A DNA stretch of 64,000 nucleotides from Tigheibacillus halophilus (GTDB taxonomy: Bacteria > Bacillota > Bacilli > Bacillales > Amphibacillaceae), in assembly GCF_042683165.1 (NCBI RefSeq), contig NZ_JBHUIZ010000018.1, positions 204,548 to 268,547 of the forward strand. The letters run 5' to 3'. This document shows positions 27,519 to 36,237 of the stretch, piece after piece (position 1 is the first letter of the stretch; each line of letters opens with the position of its first letter). Under the pieces are notes generated by a model. That model worked only from the letters and a program-made list of their open reading frames with translations. It was not told where the DNA came from and searched no databases. The translations under genes and the position numbers were made by a program.

Positions 27519-28379
27519 ATGAAAAAGACTGTAATTTTTCTCTTGGTTGTAATCGTTGCCATGCTGAGCGCATGTTCCGGTAATTCAGACAATAAGGCTG
27601 ATGGTGCAAATCAGAAGAAGGATCCATTATGGGAAAAAATCAAAGACAAAGGAGTCATTGTGGCTGGAACGGATGGTACATTGTATCCCGCCTCTTACTA
27701 TCCGGAGGATTCCGATAAATTGACAGGTTATAATGTTGAAATATTTCGTGAGCTGGCTAAGCGGCTTGGCGTGAAAGTGAAATTTGAAGTAATGCCATTC
27801 GATTCCATGCTCGGTGCTTTGAGCAGCGGCAGGGTAGACATGATACAAGCAGGTCCTCGTGGCGAAAGCAAGAAAAAATTCACGTACAGTACTCCTGTAA
27901 AGTATTCATACGCCACCATGATTGTGCGCAAAAAGGACCACTCTGGTATTGAAAAAATGACCGATCTAAAAGGGAAAAAAGCAGGTGGCGCAGCTACAAC
28001 TGTATATAGTGAAATTGCCAAAAAATATGGTGCAAAAGTAGTAACATATGGCAATGTGGCAAATGATGCTTATTTGCGCGATGTCGACAATGGACGCACA
28101 GATGTGGTTATTAATGATTATTATTTGCAGCGATTGGCTTTAGCGGCTTTACCACAATTTGATTTGGAGATTCATCCGAATTTGAAATTTTATCCGAATA
28201 CGAATAATGTGGTGATTCAAAAAGATGCGCCAGTACTGGAGAAAAAGGTGAATAAGGCAATTGCCGATATGCAAGAGGATGGCACGCTTACTAAGTTGTC
28301 CAAGAAATTCTTCAGCGGAGATGACGTTTCGAAAGAGCCGGATTTACCAGAGATGATTGATATGGAAGGCATTGAGTAA
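27519..28379 (+). CDS. Amino-acid ABC transporter substrate-binding lipoprotein
   Basis: 286 residues. A lipobox L-S-A-C at about 17-20 follows a hydrophobic signal, so the mature protein is anchored to the outer face of the membrane by Cys20. The family-3 periplasmic-binding fold is seen in G-V-I-V-A-G-T-D-G-T-L-Y-P, the L-T-G-Y-N-V-E-I segment and D-M-I-Q-A-G. Cystine or polar amino acids are typical ligands for this group (TcyA/YckB-like). ATG 27519 has AAGGGGAG upstream; the upstream extension to 27480 lacks a site. The permease follows after 14 bases, but no ATPase gene is linked. Confidence 0.85.
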   Translation: MKKTVIFLLVVIVAMLSACSGNSDNKADGANQKKDPLWEKIKDKGVIVAGTDGTLYPASYYPEDSDKLTGYNVEIFRELAKRLGVKVKFEVMPFDSMLGALSSGRVDMIQAGPRGESKKKFTYSTPVKYSYATMIVRKKDHSGIEKMTDLKGKKAGGAATTVYSEIAKKYGAKVVTYGNVANDAYLRDVDNGRTDVVINDYYLQRLALAALPQFDLEIHPNLKFYPNTNNVVIQKDAPVLEKKVNKAIADMQEDGTLTKLSKKFFSGDDVSKEPDLPEMIDMEGIE

Positions 28380-28393
28380 AAGGACGTTTTATC

Positions 28394-29080
28394 ATGATTG
28401 AATTAAGTGATGTACATTTGGAAAAATTATTTGATATGGAACTAGCGATAAAAAGCATACCGTTTTTACTGGGCGGCATTCCGATGACTTTGCTGGTGGC
28501 TGTTACAGGTATGCTAATGGGGATGATTCTTGGTTTGTTCCTAGCCGTGGGGAGAAATTCTGCAAAAGTGATTTTGCGCTGGCCTGCAAGAATTTATATA
28601 TCTTTCATGCGTGGCACACCGCTGTTAGTATTTCTGTTCCTTTTATATTTTGGGTTTCCGGTAATTGGTATACAGCTGTCCGGCATTTTTGCAGCTGTTT
28701 TAGGTTTTGGATTGAATAGCGCCGCATACATTGCAGAAATTAATCGCTCTGCAATCAATAGTATTGACAAGGGACAGTGGGAGTCCGCCAAAGCACTTAA
28801 TATGGGCTATTGGTTTACGATGCGAAAAATCATTTTGCCGCAAGCGACTCGTGTCGCAGTTCCCCCGTTGACAAATGTATTCATGGATATTGTCAAGGGT
28901 ACTTCGCTGGCGGCGATGATCACTGTTCCAGAGCTTTTTCAAAAAGCGCAGATTGTGGCGGGCAGGACCTTTGATTCGATGACAATGTATATTATGGTTG
29001 CATTGATTTACTGGCCGATTTGTATGCTCATTTCCCATTTGCAGGACAGATTGGAAGATAGATTCAGCCGATTTTTATAG
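28394..29080 (+). CDS. Amino-acid ABC transporter permease
   Basis: 228 residues with about five helices. The HisM-type EAA loop is readable as E-S-A-K-A-L-N-M-G-Y-W at about 127-137, and R-G-T-P-L-L-V near 74-80 is the conserved family segment. It would form the channel for the lipoprotein encoded just upstream. No ATP-binding gene follows; the next gene is OsmC-like. The transporter must borrow an ATPase from another locus, as appears to be the case for yckA-yckB in B. subtilis. Confidence 0.85.
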   Translation: MIELSDVHLEKLFDMELAIKSIPFLLGGIPMTLLVAVTGMLMGMILGLFLAVGRNSAKVILRWPARIYISFMRGTPLLVFLFLLYFGFPVIGIQLSGIFAAVLGFGLNSAAYIAEINRSAINSIDKGQWESAKALNMGYWFTMRKIILPQATRVAVPPLTNVFMDIVKGTSLAAMITVPELFQKAQIVAGRTFDSMTMYIMVALIYWPICMLISHLQDRLEDRFSRFL

Positions 29081-29181
29081 GTTTCTTCTTTTTATTGCAA
29101 ATGTATGAATGAGCAAGTTTGTAAATATTTTGCGGCAGGGAAGGTATAATGTAGGAAACATTAGATAGGGAGGAAATTAAA

Positions 29182-29565
29182 ATGCAATTTCGTTCAAATG
29201 GCGATGCCATGGAAACAACCGTTGGGTTTGGCGATTTGGTCATTTCTGCAAATGATGAGCTCGGCTATCGTCCTTTCCAGTTGATGGTCGCTTCCATAGT
29301 TGGCTGCAGCGGGTCGGTATTTAAAAAAATCCTGAAAAAACAGCGTATTGAATTTGAAGAGCTGACAATTGATGCAGATGTAAAAAGAAATCCCGATGAA
29401 GCGGACAGAATCGAGCGTATTATACTGTCCTTCACTATTAAAGGTGAAAACTTAGATAAAGAAAAATTGAAAAAGAATTTGGCGATTGCCCGCAAAAATT
29501 GTTCAATGGCTCGTTCCGTGGAAAATAGTATTGAGATTGAAGAAACAATAGAAGTGGTGGAATGA
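29182..29565 (+). CDS. OsmC-family protein
   Basis: 127 residues, matching small OsmC/YhfA-type proteins. Two conserved cysteines appear, in V-G-C-S-G (about 38) and in K-N-C-S-M-A-R-S (about 109), the pair that reduces organic hydroperoxides in true OsmC/Ohr enzymes. The short form may instead be a redox-inactive YhfA relative, but both Cys are retained here. GGGAGGAAATTAAA precedes the ATG. A terminator follows, so it is a single gene or ends the ABC operon. Confidence 0.8.
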   Translation: MQFRSNGDAMETTVGFGDLVISANDELGYRPFQLMVASIVGCSGSVFKKILKKQRIEFEELTIDADVKRNPDEADRIERIILSFTIKGENLDKEKLKKNLAIARKNCSMARSVENSIEIEETIEVVE

Positions 29566-29572
29566 ACATGGC

Positions 29573-29608
29573 AATGATGGATGCTGATCAGGTATCCATC
29601 ATTTTTTT
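29573..29608 (+). terminator. Terminator after the OsmC gene
   Basis: AATGATGGATGC pairs with GTATCCATCATT and is followed by seven T's. Confidence 0.9.
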
Positions 29609-29665
29609 ACTTGCATAATATTCATGTGTCTGAAAAAACTATACAAAAAAGAGAGGAATGGACAC

Positions 29666-30475
29666 ATGATGAAATTGAATCGAAGGATTATCTTCTTGTT
29701 CGCTCTGGTTATTGCGTTATTGTTACCTTTTAATCATTCAACATTGGTATCCGCTAAAGAAAAGAAAAAGCAGAGTGTTGAGATTCCGAACCATGTTCTG
29801 GATATTTCCAAAGAAAATACCTACCCAAATGCAACAGAAGACCAGGAAGTAATCGAGCCAAGTGAACTCACAAAAGAGCTGCTTGAAGGATTGGAAAAAA
29901 CCCCGATTGAAAATCCGGATTTGATCAAGATGCTCAATGAAACTACGCTGAAGCCATCCCCCATCGCAATCGGCTATCGCGGCATGATTTTTCTTGGACG
30001 TTGGCCACTGAATTACAAATCTAATGAAACCAACGTGAACTGGCAATATCAAAAAATCAACGGGAATGAACTGAATAATCTGGGAGGAGACACCACTCAA
30101 AAATTGAGTTTCAGCCAGCAGACGGATAAGGAGATCAAAGGAGCACTGACAAACAAAATCACCAACCCTGATGATGTTAAAAAGATGATGCTGTTGAAAG
30201 CGAAGCATAAAACAAAACTGCCGCTTTCATACAAGGCCATGGTCGGGAAAGGGACCAAAAAAGATCAGGCATATAATGTTCCGGTGAAAAAATATGGCTA
30301 TTTGAATGCTTATGCACCAGCCATCAATGAAAAGGGACAAATCACATTCGGCGAAGTGTATATTCAATTACAAGGAAAAAATAAAAAGATTGTTATCAAG
30401 AATGTGACCAAGCAAGGAATCGGTGCATGGATTCCAATTCAAGATTATATTTCTTTCTCTTTCACACTTAAATAG
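29666..30475 (+). CDS. yfkD: YfkD-family secreted protein
   Basis: 269 residues. A signal peptide (about 1-26, cleavage near L-V-S-A) leads into a conserved region with D-I-S-K-E-N-T-Y-P-N and E-P-S-E-L-T-K-E-L-L, then A-I-G-Y-R-G and L-G-R-W-P-L-N, diagnostic for the YfkD family of Bacillus. Function is unknown; the protein is exported or membrane-tethered. The ATG at 29666 follows AGAGGAATGG; a frame open to 29624 has no site. In B. subtilis yfkD is near yfkH; here both genes are kept within 5 kb. Confidence 0.8.
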   Translation: MMKLNRRIIFLFALVIALLLPFNHSTLVSAKEKKKQSVEIPNHVLDISKENTYPNATEDQEVIEPSELTKELLEGLEKTPIENPDLIKMLNETTLKPSPIAIGYRGMIFLGRWPLNYKSNETNVNWQYQKINGNELNNLGGDTTQKLSFSQQTDKEIKGALTNKITNPDDVKKMMLLKAKHKTKLPLSYKAMVGKGTKKDQAYNVPVKKYGYLNAYAPAINEKGQITFGEVYIQLQGKNKKIVIKNVTKQGIGAWIPIQDYISFSFTLK

Positions 30476-30480
30476 GAGAA

Positions 30481-30512
30481 AAGCATATCGTCATTCAGAC
30501 GGTATGTTTTTT
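30481..30512 (+). terminator. Terminator after yfkD
   Basis: CATATCGTC pairs with GACGGTATG, followed by seven T's. Confidence 0.85.
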
Positions 30513-30540
30513 TGTGGTCTGCTGGAGGAGGAAGTGGTAC

Positions 30541-30627
30541 ATGCCCATACATTTTCAAACGGAGGTGAGCAAGTTATTTCCAAAAAAAGAAAGACGAGCT
30601 CCGATTGACTTTATCGCTTTATCATGA
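30541..30627 (+). CDS. Possible 28-residue small protein
   Basis: ATG 30541 is preceded nine bases earlier by a strong GGAGGAGG. The 28 codons give a basic peptide (M-P-I-H-F-Q-T-E-V-S-K, then K-K-E-R-R-A-P). It lies between yfkD and the carrier gene at 30664. No family recognised. Its end overlaps a perfect palindrome, so the reading frame may be accidental. Confidence 0.3.
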   Translation: MPIHFQTEVSKLFPKKERRAPIDFIALS

Positions 30628-30632
30628 TAAAG
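30617..30632. repeat. Perfect 16-bp palindrome upstream of the carrier gene
   Basis: CTTTATCATGATAAAG is self-complementary without a loop, 31 bases before the start at 30664. Its form and position suit a repressor operator. Confidence 0.5.
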
Positions 30633-30663
30633 TAGCGGAGGAATTGAACGGGGGAATAATTAT

Positions 30664-31977
30664 ATGCTTGAATGGGTAGTTATCATTTCTGTCATTGTTA
30701 TGACGATACTTTGTCTTATCCGTGTGAATGTTATTATATCGATTATCCTGGCTGCTATCCTGGCCGGTCTTATGTCTGGTCTGTCGATTGCAGATTCCAT
30801 CGGCATGCTTGTTAATGGTATGGGCGGGCAGGCTGAAACGGCCTTAAGCTATATATTGCTCGGAGGTTTTGCAGTGGCCATCAGCTACTCGGGAATCACG
30901 TCATTATTGGTGAATTACCTGATTCGAGTGCTGACAGGTAAAAAAACAATGATGCTGCTGGCACTGGCTGGTGTTGCTTGCTTATCGCAAAATGTGGTGC
31001 CAGTCCACATCGCTTTTATACCGATATTGATTCCGCCTCTGCTGAAATTATTTGATAAAATGCGTATCGACCGGCGTGGTGTCGCATGTGCGCTGACGTT
31101 TGGCCTGAAGGCCCCTTATCTAGCCATTCCTGCTGGATTTGGTTTGATTTTCCATGGTATTATCATGGACGGTATGAAACAAAATGGTGCAGATGTGACA
31201 TTGAACCAAACTGCAATTGCTACGATTATTCCTGCAATCGGCATGGTGGTCGGACTGTTTATCGCTATTTTTATTACTTACCGTAAAGATCGAGTAGCGG
31301 TAGAAGGGGCCGGGGGAGCTACCAGTGTGATAAATCTGGAGGAGCCAAAAAAAATTACATTCGAGAAAAAACATGCCTTCACATTGATTGCAATAATTGG
31401 AGCCTTAGCAGCCCAGTTGATTACAGGAAATCTAATAGCTGGTGCGCTTACAGGTTTAATTTTGATGTTTGCCTTTTTTGTCGTTCCCTTCAATAATGGA
31501 GATAAGGTGGTAGCAGAAGGCGTTGGCATGATGGGGACGATTGCGTTTGTAATGCTGGTAGCTTCCGGTTATGGAAATATTTTAAAAAAAACAGGAGCGG
31601 TAAAAGCGCTAGTGAAAGCATCTTCAGGGTTTCTTGGAGAAAATCACGCTATGATCGCATTCGTATTATTGCTTGTGGGCCTGCTTGTCACGATCGGCAT
31701 TGGTTCTTCATTCGGCACTATTCCAATCATCGCTGCTTTATTCGTTCCAATCTGCATCTCAGCAGGCTTTTCAACATTAGCTACCGCTGCCTTAATAGGC
31801 ACAGCCGGTGCACTGGGGGATGCGGGTTCACCAGCTTCAGACAGTACGTTAGGTCCCACAGCCGGTCTGAATGCCGATGGGAAGCATAACCACATTTGGG
31901 ATACTTGTGTCCCGACTTTTTTACATTATAATATTCCGTTGTTTATTTTTGGCTGGGTAGCTGCAATGGTCTTGTAG
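30664..31977 (+). CDS. yuiF: Na+/H+ antiporter-family carrier (YuiF-like)
   Basis: 437 residues with about twelve hydrophobic segments. The sequence belongs to the ion-transporter superfamily group annotated as Na+/H+ antiporter family: V-P-V-H-I-A-F-I-P-I-L-I-P-P near 112-125, a hydrophilic loop at 205-230, and the late G-D-A-G-S-P-A-S-D-S-T-L-G-P block. B. subtilis YuiF, a putative amino-acid or organic-acid carrier, has this layout. GGGGG precedes the ATG by about seven bases. It is a single unit between a palindrome and a terminator. Confidence 0.75.
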   Translation: MLEWVVIISVIVMTILCLIRVNVIISIILAAILAGLMSGLSIADSIGMLVNGMGGQAETALSYILLGGFAVAISYSGITSLLVNYLIRVLTGKKTMMLLALAGVACLSQNVVPVHIAFIPILIPPLLKLFDKMRIDRRGVACALTFGLKAPYLAIPAGFGLIFHGIIMDGMKQNGADVTLNQTAIATIIPAIGMVVGLFIAIFITYRKDRVAVEGAGGATSVINLEEPKKITFEKKHAFTLIAIIGALAAQLITGNLIAGALTGLILMFAFFVVPFNNGDKVVAEGVGMMGTIAFVMLVASGYGNILKKTGAVKALVKASSGFLGENHAMIAFVLLLVGLLVTIGIGSSFGTIPIIAALFVPICISAGFSTLATAALIGTAGALGDAGSPASDSTLGPTAGLNADGKHNHIWDTCVPTFLHYNIPLFIFGWVAAMVL

Positions 31978-31982
31978 AACAG

Positions 31983-32016
31983 ATTTATATAGGTACATTA
32001 TTTATATAGGTACATT
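31983..32016. repeat. Tandem 17-bp direct repeat
   Basis: ATTTATATAGGTACATT occurs twice head to tail with no spacer, between the carrier stop codon and its terminator. Confidence 0.9.
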
Positions 32017-32024
32017 TTGACTCC

Positions 32025-32056
32025 AAAAAGGCTCAGGCAACTCTGAGCCTTTTTTC
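32025..32056 (+). terminator. Terminator after the YuiF-like carrier
   Basis: AAAAAGGCTCAG pairs with CTGAGCCTTTTTT around a short loop; the flanking A and T runs make it bidirectional for the converging exporter gene. Confidence 0.9.
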
Positions 32057-32133
32057 TACGTATGTCATTTTTGTGAAAGCTGCCGTGTGAAATTTCCTGC
32101 AGTGTGCATCCTTTGGAATCAAATCGCTGGTCT

Positions 32134-33081
32134 CTACTTCTTTTTAAGCAGCATTTTTTTCTTGTTATCCCATGCCGTCAGGATACTATGCAGAATCATA
32201 CCGGTAATAACCATGAGGATGCCAAGGACGGAGAGCAGACTTGGCAACGGCATGTGGAGAAACAACCATTCTCCAGCCAGTGCAAAAATCACTTCGCCGG
32301 ATTGCGTTGCCTCTACGCCGGCTAACCTTTGATTGTCGCTTTGTACCAATTCAGTCGCATAGAAAAATAATACAGTTGCAATGATTCCTGATGAGATTGC
32401 AACGATGAAAGTTTGCAGCATCTGGCTAGTTTCCGGCAGTCCGTGTGAAGCCAGCCCGCAGAGAGAAAGTAATATCCAGAACGGCATAGAGGCGATAGTC
32501 ATTCCGAGCATACGCTGGAAAGTATTCAGTTCTCCATTGACAAATTGCATCATTTTCCGATTGCCAAGCGGATAGGCAAAGGCGGAAACAAGCAATGGTA
32601 CAATACACAAGATAACAGCAACGACGGGAACAGATGAGGCATGCTCATATTGCATGACGAAAATACCTGCGAGGATGAGCAAGGAAATAAATACGCCTTG
32701 TTTCGGTATAGCTTGACGCTGTTTCTCTCTCTTGTTTAAAAAGGGTACAAGCAAGGAACCTGCAATAATGGTAATTTGAAAGGTAGCTGCAACCAACCAG
32801 CCAGGTCCGTAAATTGTCGCGAAAGTTAGCGGTGCGTAGAATAATCCGAATCCGACGGTGCTCCAAATCAGCCAGGGCAAAGGCTGTTTTTTTATGTGCA
32901 AGAAGACTGGACGCAAATTGTTCTGGCAGCCAACAATCATCACGAGCATAGGCAGCATGAAAATGAATCGGAGGGAAGCGCTCCAAATCCAGCTTCCGCC
33001 CTCTAGCTCCATCGAGTGATTCAAAACAAATGTAACAGAGAAAAATAAAGCGGCCAAGATACCAATGAAGATGGCTCTCAT
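32134..33081 (-). CDS. DMT-superfamily exporter (multidrug-resistance efflux type)
   Basis: 315 residues with ten predicted helices. The opening I-F-I-G-I-L-A-A-L-F-F-S and the conserved W-S-A-S-L-R-F near 33 fit the EmrE-like multidrug efflux branch (PF13536) of the DMT superfamily rather than the plain EamA type seen at 8172. The substrate is unknown. GAGGTG precedes the ATG. It ends with a Lys-rich cytosolic tail and converges on the YuiF-like gene. Confidence 0.8.
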   Translation of the reverse strand: MRAIFIGILAALFFSVTFVLNHSMELEGGSWIWSASLRFIFMLPMLVMIVGCQNNLRPVFLHIKKQPLPWLIWSTVGFGLFYAPLTFATIYGPGWLVAATFQITIIAGSLLVPFLNKREKQRQAIPKQGVFISLLILAGIFVMQYEHASSVPVVAVILCIVPLLVSAFAYPLGNRKMMQFVNGELNTFQRMLGMTIASMPFWILLSLCGLASHGLPETSQMLQTFIVAISSGIIATVLFFYATELVQSDNQRLAGVEATQSGEVIFALAGEWLFLHMPLPSLLSVLGILMVITGMILHSILTAWDNKKKMLLKKK

Positions 33082-33233
33082 CTAAACACCTCACCAGAAC
33101 CGTTGAGATCTGAAAATATATTCAATTATATCAGAATTCAACTCGTTTGTTTTCGTTATTCATCATCGATAGCTCTGTCTGTATAATTTCACTGCTTGAT
33201 GTGTAAAGTAAGAGAAAAAACGGGTGGGATTTT

Positions 33234-34022
33234 ATGAAGAAAATGAAGCCTCTTCAATTCGTAGTGCTCGTGGTGGTGCTTCTGTTCGGGATACCGGGTC
33301 AGGCAGTACTTGCGAGTGGTTATGGATGGGGCTATAAAAAAAATAGTACGCACCAGCCTCCGGAAATTGGAAAATACAAATCCATGCTGAAAAAATATGG
33401 TGCATACTATGTAGATGATTCCGGAGAGAAAACTGTATACTTAACTTTTGATAACGGATATGAGCAAGGGTATACGGGGAAGGTTTTGGATGTATTGAAA
33501 AAAGAACATGTCCCGGCTATCTTTTTTGTGACGGGTCATTATGTGAAGAGTGAGCCTGGACTGGTGAAACGCATGGTGCAGGAAGGGCATATTGTTGGTA
33601 ACCATTCTTATCATCACCCTGATTTCACTGTGATTTCCAAGGAATCAGTAAAAAAGGAATTAGAAGATTTACAAAGCTCCGTTGCCAAAATAACAGATCA
33701 GAAAGAAATGAAATATCTGCGGCCACCTCGCGGTATTTTTAGTGAAGAAACGATGAAATGGTCAAAAGAACTGGGATATGTCCATGTATTTTGGTCACTA
33801 GCATATAATGACTGGAACGTGGATAAACAAAAAGGATGGAAAAATGCCTACAATCAAGTAATGTCACAGATTCATCCTGGAGCAATCATTCTGCTGCATG
33901 CTGTTTCTGAAGATAATGCGGAAGCACTGTCTCATATCATCCAATCATTGAAAAAGAAAGGCTATAAATTCCAGAGTCTTGATGATATGTTGATGAAAGA
34001 GAATATGTTGATGGGATTTTAA
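33234..34022 (+). CDS. pdaA: Polysaccharide deacetylase PdaA (spore cortex)
   Basis: 262 residues. A signal or anchor helix (about 8-27) precedes a NodB-type deacetylase domain: T-F-D-N-G at 71-75 with catalytic Asp73, the metal-binding histidines in N-H-S-Y-H-H-P (His124, His128), R-P-P-R-G near 165, and L-L-H-A near the end. The D-N-G variant of the first motif and the overall length are those of PdaA, which deacetylates muramic acid to start delta-lactam formation in the spore cortex. Expression in the forespore (SigG) is known for the family; no convincing SigG site was read here. Confidence 0.9.
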   Translation: MKKMKPLQFVVLVVVLLFGIPGQAVLASGYGWGYKKNSTHQPPEIGKYKSMLKKYGAYYVDDSGEKTVYLTFDNGYEQGYTGKVLDVLKKEHVPAIFFVTGHYVKSEPGLVKRMVQEGHIVGNHSYHHPDFTVISKESVKKELEDLQSSVAKITDQKEMKYLRPPRGIFSEETMKWSKELGYVHVFWSLAYNDWNVDKQKGWKNAYNQVMSQIHPGAIILLHAVSEDNAEALSHIIQSLKKKGYKFQSLDDMLMKENMLMGF

Positions 34023-34026
34023 ATCG

Positions 34027-34071
34027 CAGGGATGGCATGTACTTTACATAGCCATTCCTGTTTCTTTTTTT
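34027..34071 (+). terminator. Terminator after pdaA
   Basis: CAGGGATGGC pairs with GCCATTCCTG (one mismatch), followed by TTTCTTTTTTT. Confidence 0.85.
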
Positions 34072-34172
34072 GGAGATATGGCAACAAACAGAAAGAAGTT
34101 ACATACTTCCAACGTTTTAAATTTTTATAATATTTGTTATACTGGGAGAAACTGATGGTGGGAGTGAAGCAG

Positions 34173-35753
34173 ATGAATAAAGAAGATTTGGTTGCACCAC
34201 AGCAATATAATATTGTCATGGAAGTGGAGCGTTTTGCCAAAAATGAGGAGAAATTGGCATTGATATGGCAAGATGAGACAGGACATCAAAAGAAGATCAC
34301 CTATCGGAATCTGTTGAAAAACGTAAATAAAATTGGTAATGCCTTCTTAGAGAACGGCTTACATCGCGGCGATAAAATACTTGTGATGATTCCTCGTTTA
34401 ATCGATGCTTATGAAGTATACTTAGCTGCCTTGAAAACAGGTATCATCATCATTCCAAGCTCGGAAATGCTTAAAACAAAAGACTTGCAGTACCGTGTGA
34501 CTCATGGTGAAGTCAGAGGCATTGTCAGTTATTACCCTTTTGTGGATCAATATAAAGGTATCCGCGAATACAGCGACATAGTGAAGTTCTCAGTCGGGAA
34601 TTCAAAGGATACGGATTGGTTGGACTTAAACGCACTAAAGGTACAAGCCTCCGACCAGTTGGAAATTGCGGATACAAGTAAGGATGATATTGCCTTTTTA
34701 CCATATACTTCTGGAACGACCGGTGATCCGAAAGGGGTTGTTCACACACATGGGTGGGGATTTGCCCATTTGAAAACAGCTGCTGAGAATTGGCTTTGTC
34801 TGACCAAGGACGATACTGTTTGGGCAACTGCGGCTCCTGGCTGGCAAAAATGGATATGGAGCCCATTCTTGTCTGTATTAGGTTCTGGTGCAACAGGGTT
34901 TATATATAATGGGAAGTTTGATGCAAAAACATATCTTGGTTTGCTGGAGGAAAATGCAATCAACGTACTTTGCTGCACACCAACAGAATACCGTTTAATG
35001 GCTAAAGTGAACAATTTGAAGGACTATCATCTGCCGGCATTACATAGCGCTGTTTCTGCAGGAGAGCCGCTGAATGTGGAAGTGATCAACACATTCCGCA
35101 AGCATTTTAATGTGACAGTTCGAGATGGCTATGGTCAAACAGAAAATACTTTGTTGCTCGGATTCATGAAGGGGATGGATGTCAAACCTGGCTCAATGGG
35201 GAAGCCAACCCCAGGTAATGAGGTGGAGATCATTGATGGGAATGGTCAGCCAGTTCCAAATGGAGAAGTCGGAGACATTGCAGTTAAACTAGACTGTCCC
35301 GCGTTGTTTCGCGAGTATTACAAGGATGAAGAGAGAACATCCATGGCTAAGAGAGGCAATTATTATGTCACCGGTGACCAAGCAAAAAAAGATGTTGACG
35401 GTTATTTTTGGTTTGAAGGCCGCAGTGATGACATCATTATCAGCTCAGGTTATACAATCGGGCCGTTCGAGGTAGAAGATGCGCTGGTCAAACATCCAAA
35501 AGTGCAAGAATGTGCGGTTGTTGCAAGCCCCCATGAAATACGCGGAAACATTGTGAAGGCGTTTGTTGTACTGCGTGAAGGCGTTGTTGAATCGGTGGAG
35601 TTGATCAAAGAATTACAGAATCACGTCAAAAATGCAACTGCTCCATATAAATATCCAAGAGAAATTGAATTTATCACGGAATTGCCAAAGACGACCTCGG
35701 GGAAAATCAGAAGGGTTGTATTAAGGCACAAAGAACAACTGAAGCAAGTGTAA
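34173..35753 (+). CDS. Acyl-CoA synthetase, AMP-forming (YtcI-like)
   Basis: 526 residues. The AMP-binding P-loop Y-T-S-G-T-T-G-D-P-K-G is at about 178-188, the adenine motif is G-Y-G-Q-T-E-N near 321, Y-V-T-G-D-Q is near 395, and the catalytic lysine lies in P-K-T-T-S-G-K near 512. The protein activates a short or medium carboxylic acid to its CoA thioester; similarity is to the acetyl/propionyl-CoA synthetase-like YtcI/MbcS group. ATG 34173 has GGGAG eight bases upstream; the longer frame from 34134 lacks a site. It stands alone between terminators. Confidence 0.85.
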   Translation: MNKEDLVAPQQYNIVMEVERFAKNEEKLALIWQDETGHQKKITYRNLLKNVNKIGNAFLENGLHRGDKILVMIPRLIDAYEVYLAALKTGIIIIPSSEMLKTKDLQYRVTHGEVRGIVSYYPFVDQYKGIREYSDIVKFSVGNSKDTDWLDLNALKVQASDQLEIADTSKDDIAFLPYTSGTTGDPKGVVHTHGWGFAHLKTAAENWLCLTKDDTVWATAAPGWQKWIWSPFLSVLGSGATGFIYNGKFDAKTYLGLLEENAINVLCCTPTEYRLMAKVNNLKDYHLPALHSAVSAGEPLNVEVINTFRKHFNVTVRDGYGQTENTLLLGFMKGMDVKPGSMGKPTPGNEVEIIDGNGQPVPNGEVGDIAVKLDCPALFREYYKDEERTSMAKRGNYYVTGDQAKKDVDGYFWFEGRSDDIIISSGYTIGPFEVEDALVKHPKVQECAVVASPHEIRGNIVKAFVVLREGVVESVELIKELQNHVKNATAPYKYPREIEFITELPKTTSGKIRRVVLRHKEQLKQV

Positions 35754-36002
35754 AAAAGCTTACGTCACTTAGTAAAGACGCATGCAGCAAACAATAAGGA
35801 GAAGGTGGATTTTGTCACAGCGGACGGAATCCACCTTTTATTTGTAAATTGGACAATGTATAAAGTCTATTTCTTCACCTATACGTGGCATAGCAGTTTT
35901 CGCAAGTTTAAAGTTAGCGAAATCTGGGAATCAGATATAGTAGCGTCCGCTAAACCATATAAGTGTTTGCTATTTATCAGCAAGAAAATCATACCTTAGA
36001 CT

Positions 36003-36184
36003 TGCATTTGTGTATCCAGGCTATTATAATGAAATCAAAGGTCAAAGAAAGTCAAAGTCAATAACCTTTATCCATGGCCTCACCGGTATTTCACTGGATT
36101 GTCAGTAAAAAATTACTACAAAACGCTTGAAAGTCAAAGAAGGTCAGAGTATAATGATATGTGTAAGGTCAAAGATAGTCAAAG
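36003..36184 (+). promoter_or_regulatory. clpE control region: two promoters and three CtsR operators
   Basis: CtsR heptads (A/GGTCAAA-N3-A/GGTCAAA) occur at 36039-36056, 36130-36149 and 36165-36184. A full sigma-A promoter, TTGAAA (36127-36132) and TATAAT (36150-36155) with a 17-base spacer, contains the second box. An upstream TTGCAT/TATAAT (36003-36008, 36025-36030) may be a second promoter next to the first box. The rest of the 484-base gap before this region holds a 64-codon frame (35805-35999) without support. Confidence 0.85.
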
Positions 36185-36237
36185 TCAAAAAATGATTGTT
36201 TTAGTTTATGAAGATACAATTCAAGGAGGAATGGAAT

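Noticed and set aside
35805..35999. 64-codon frame upstream of clpE
   Set aside because: No family features and it abuts the clpE promoter region.
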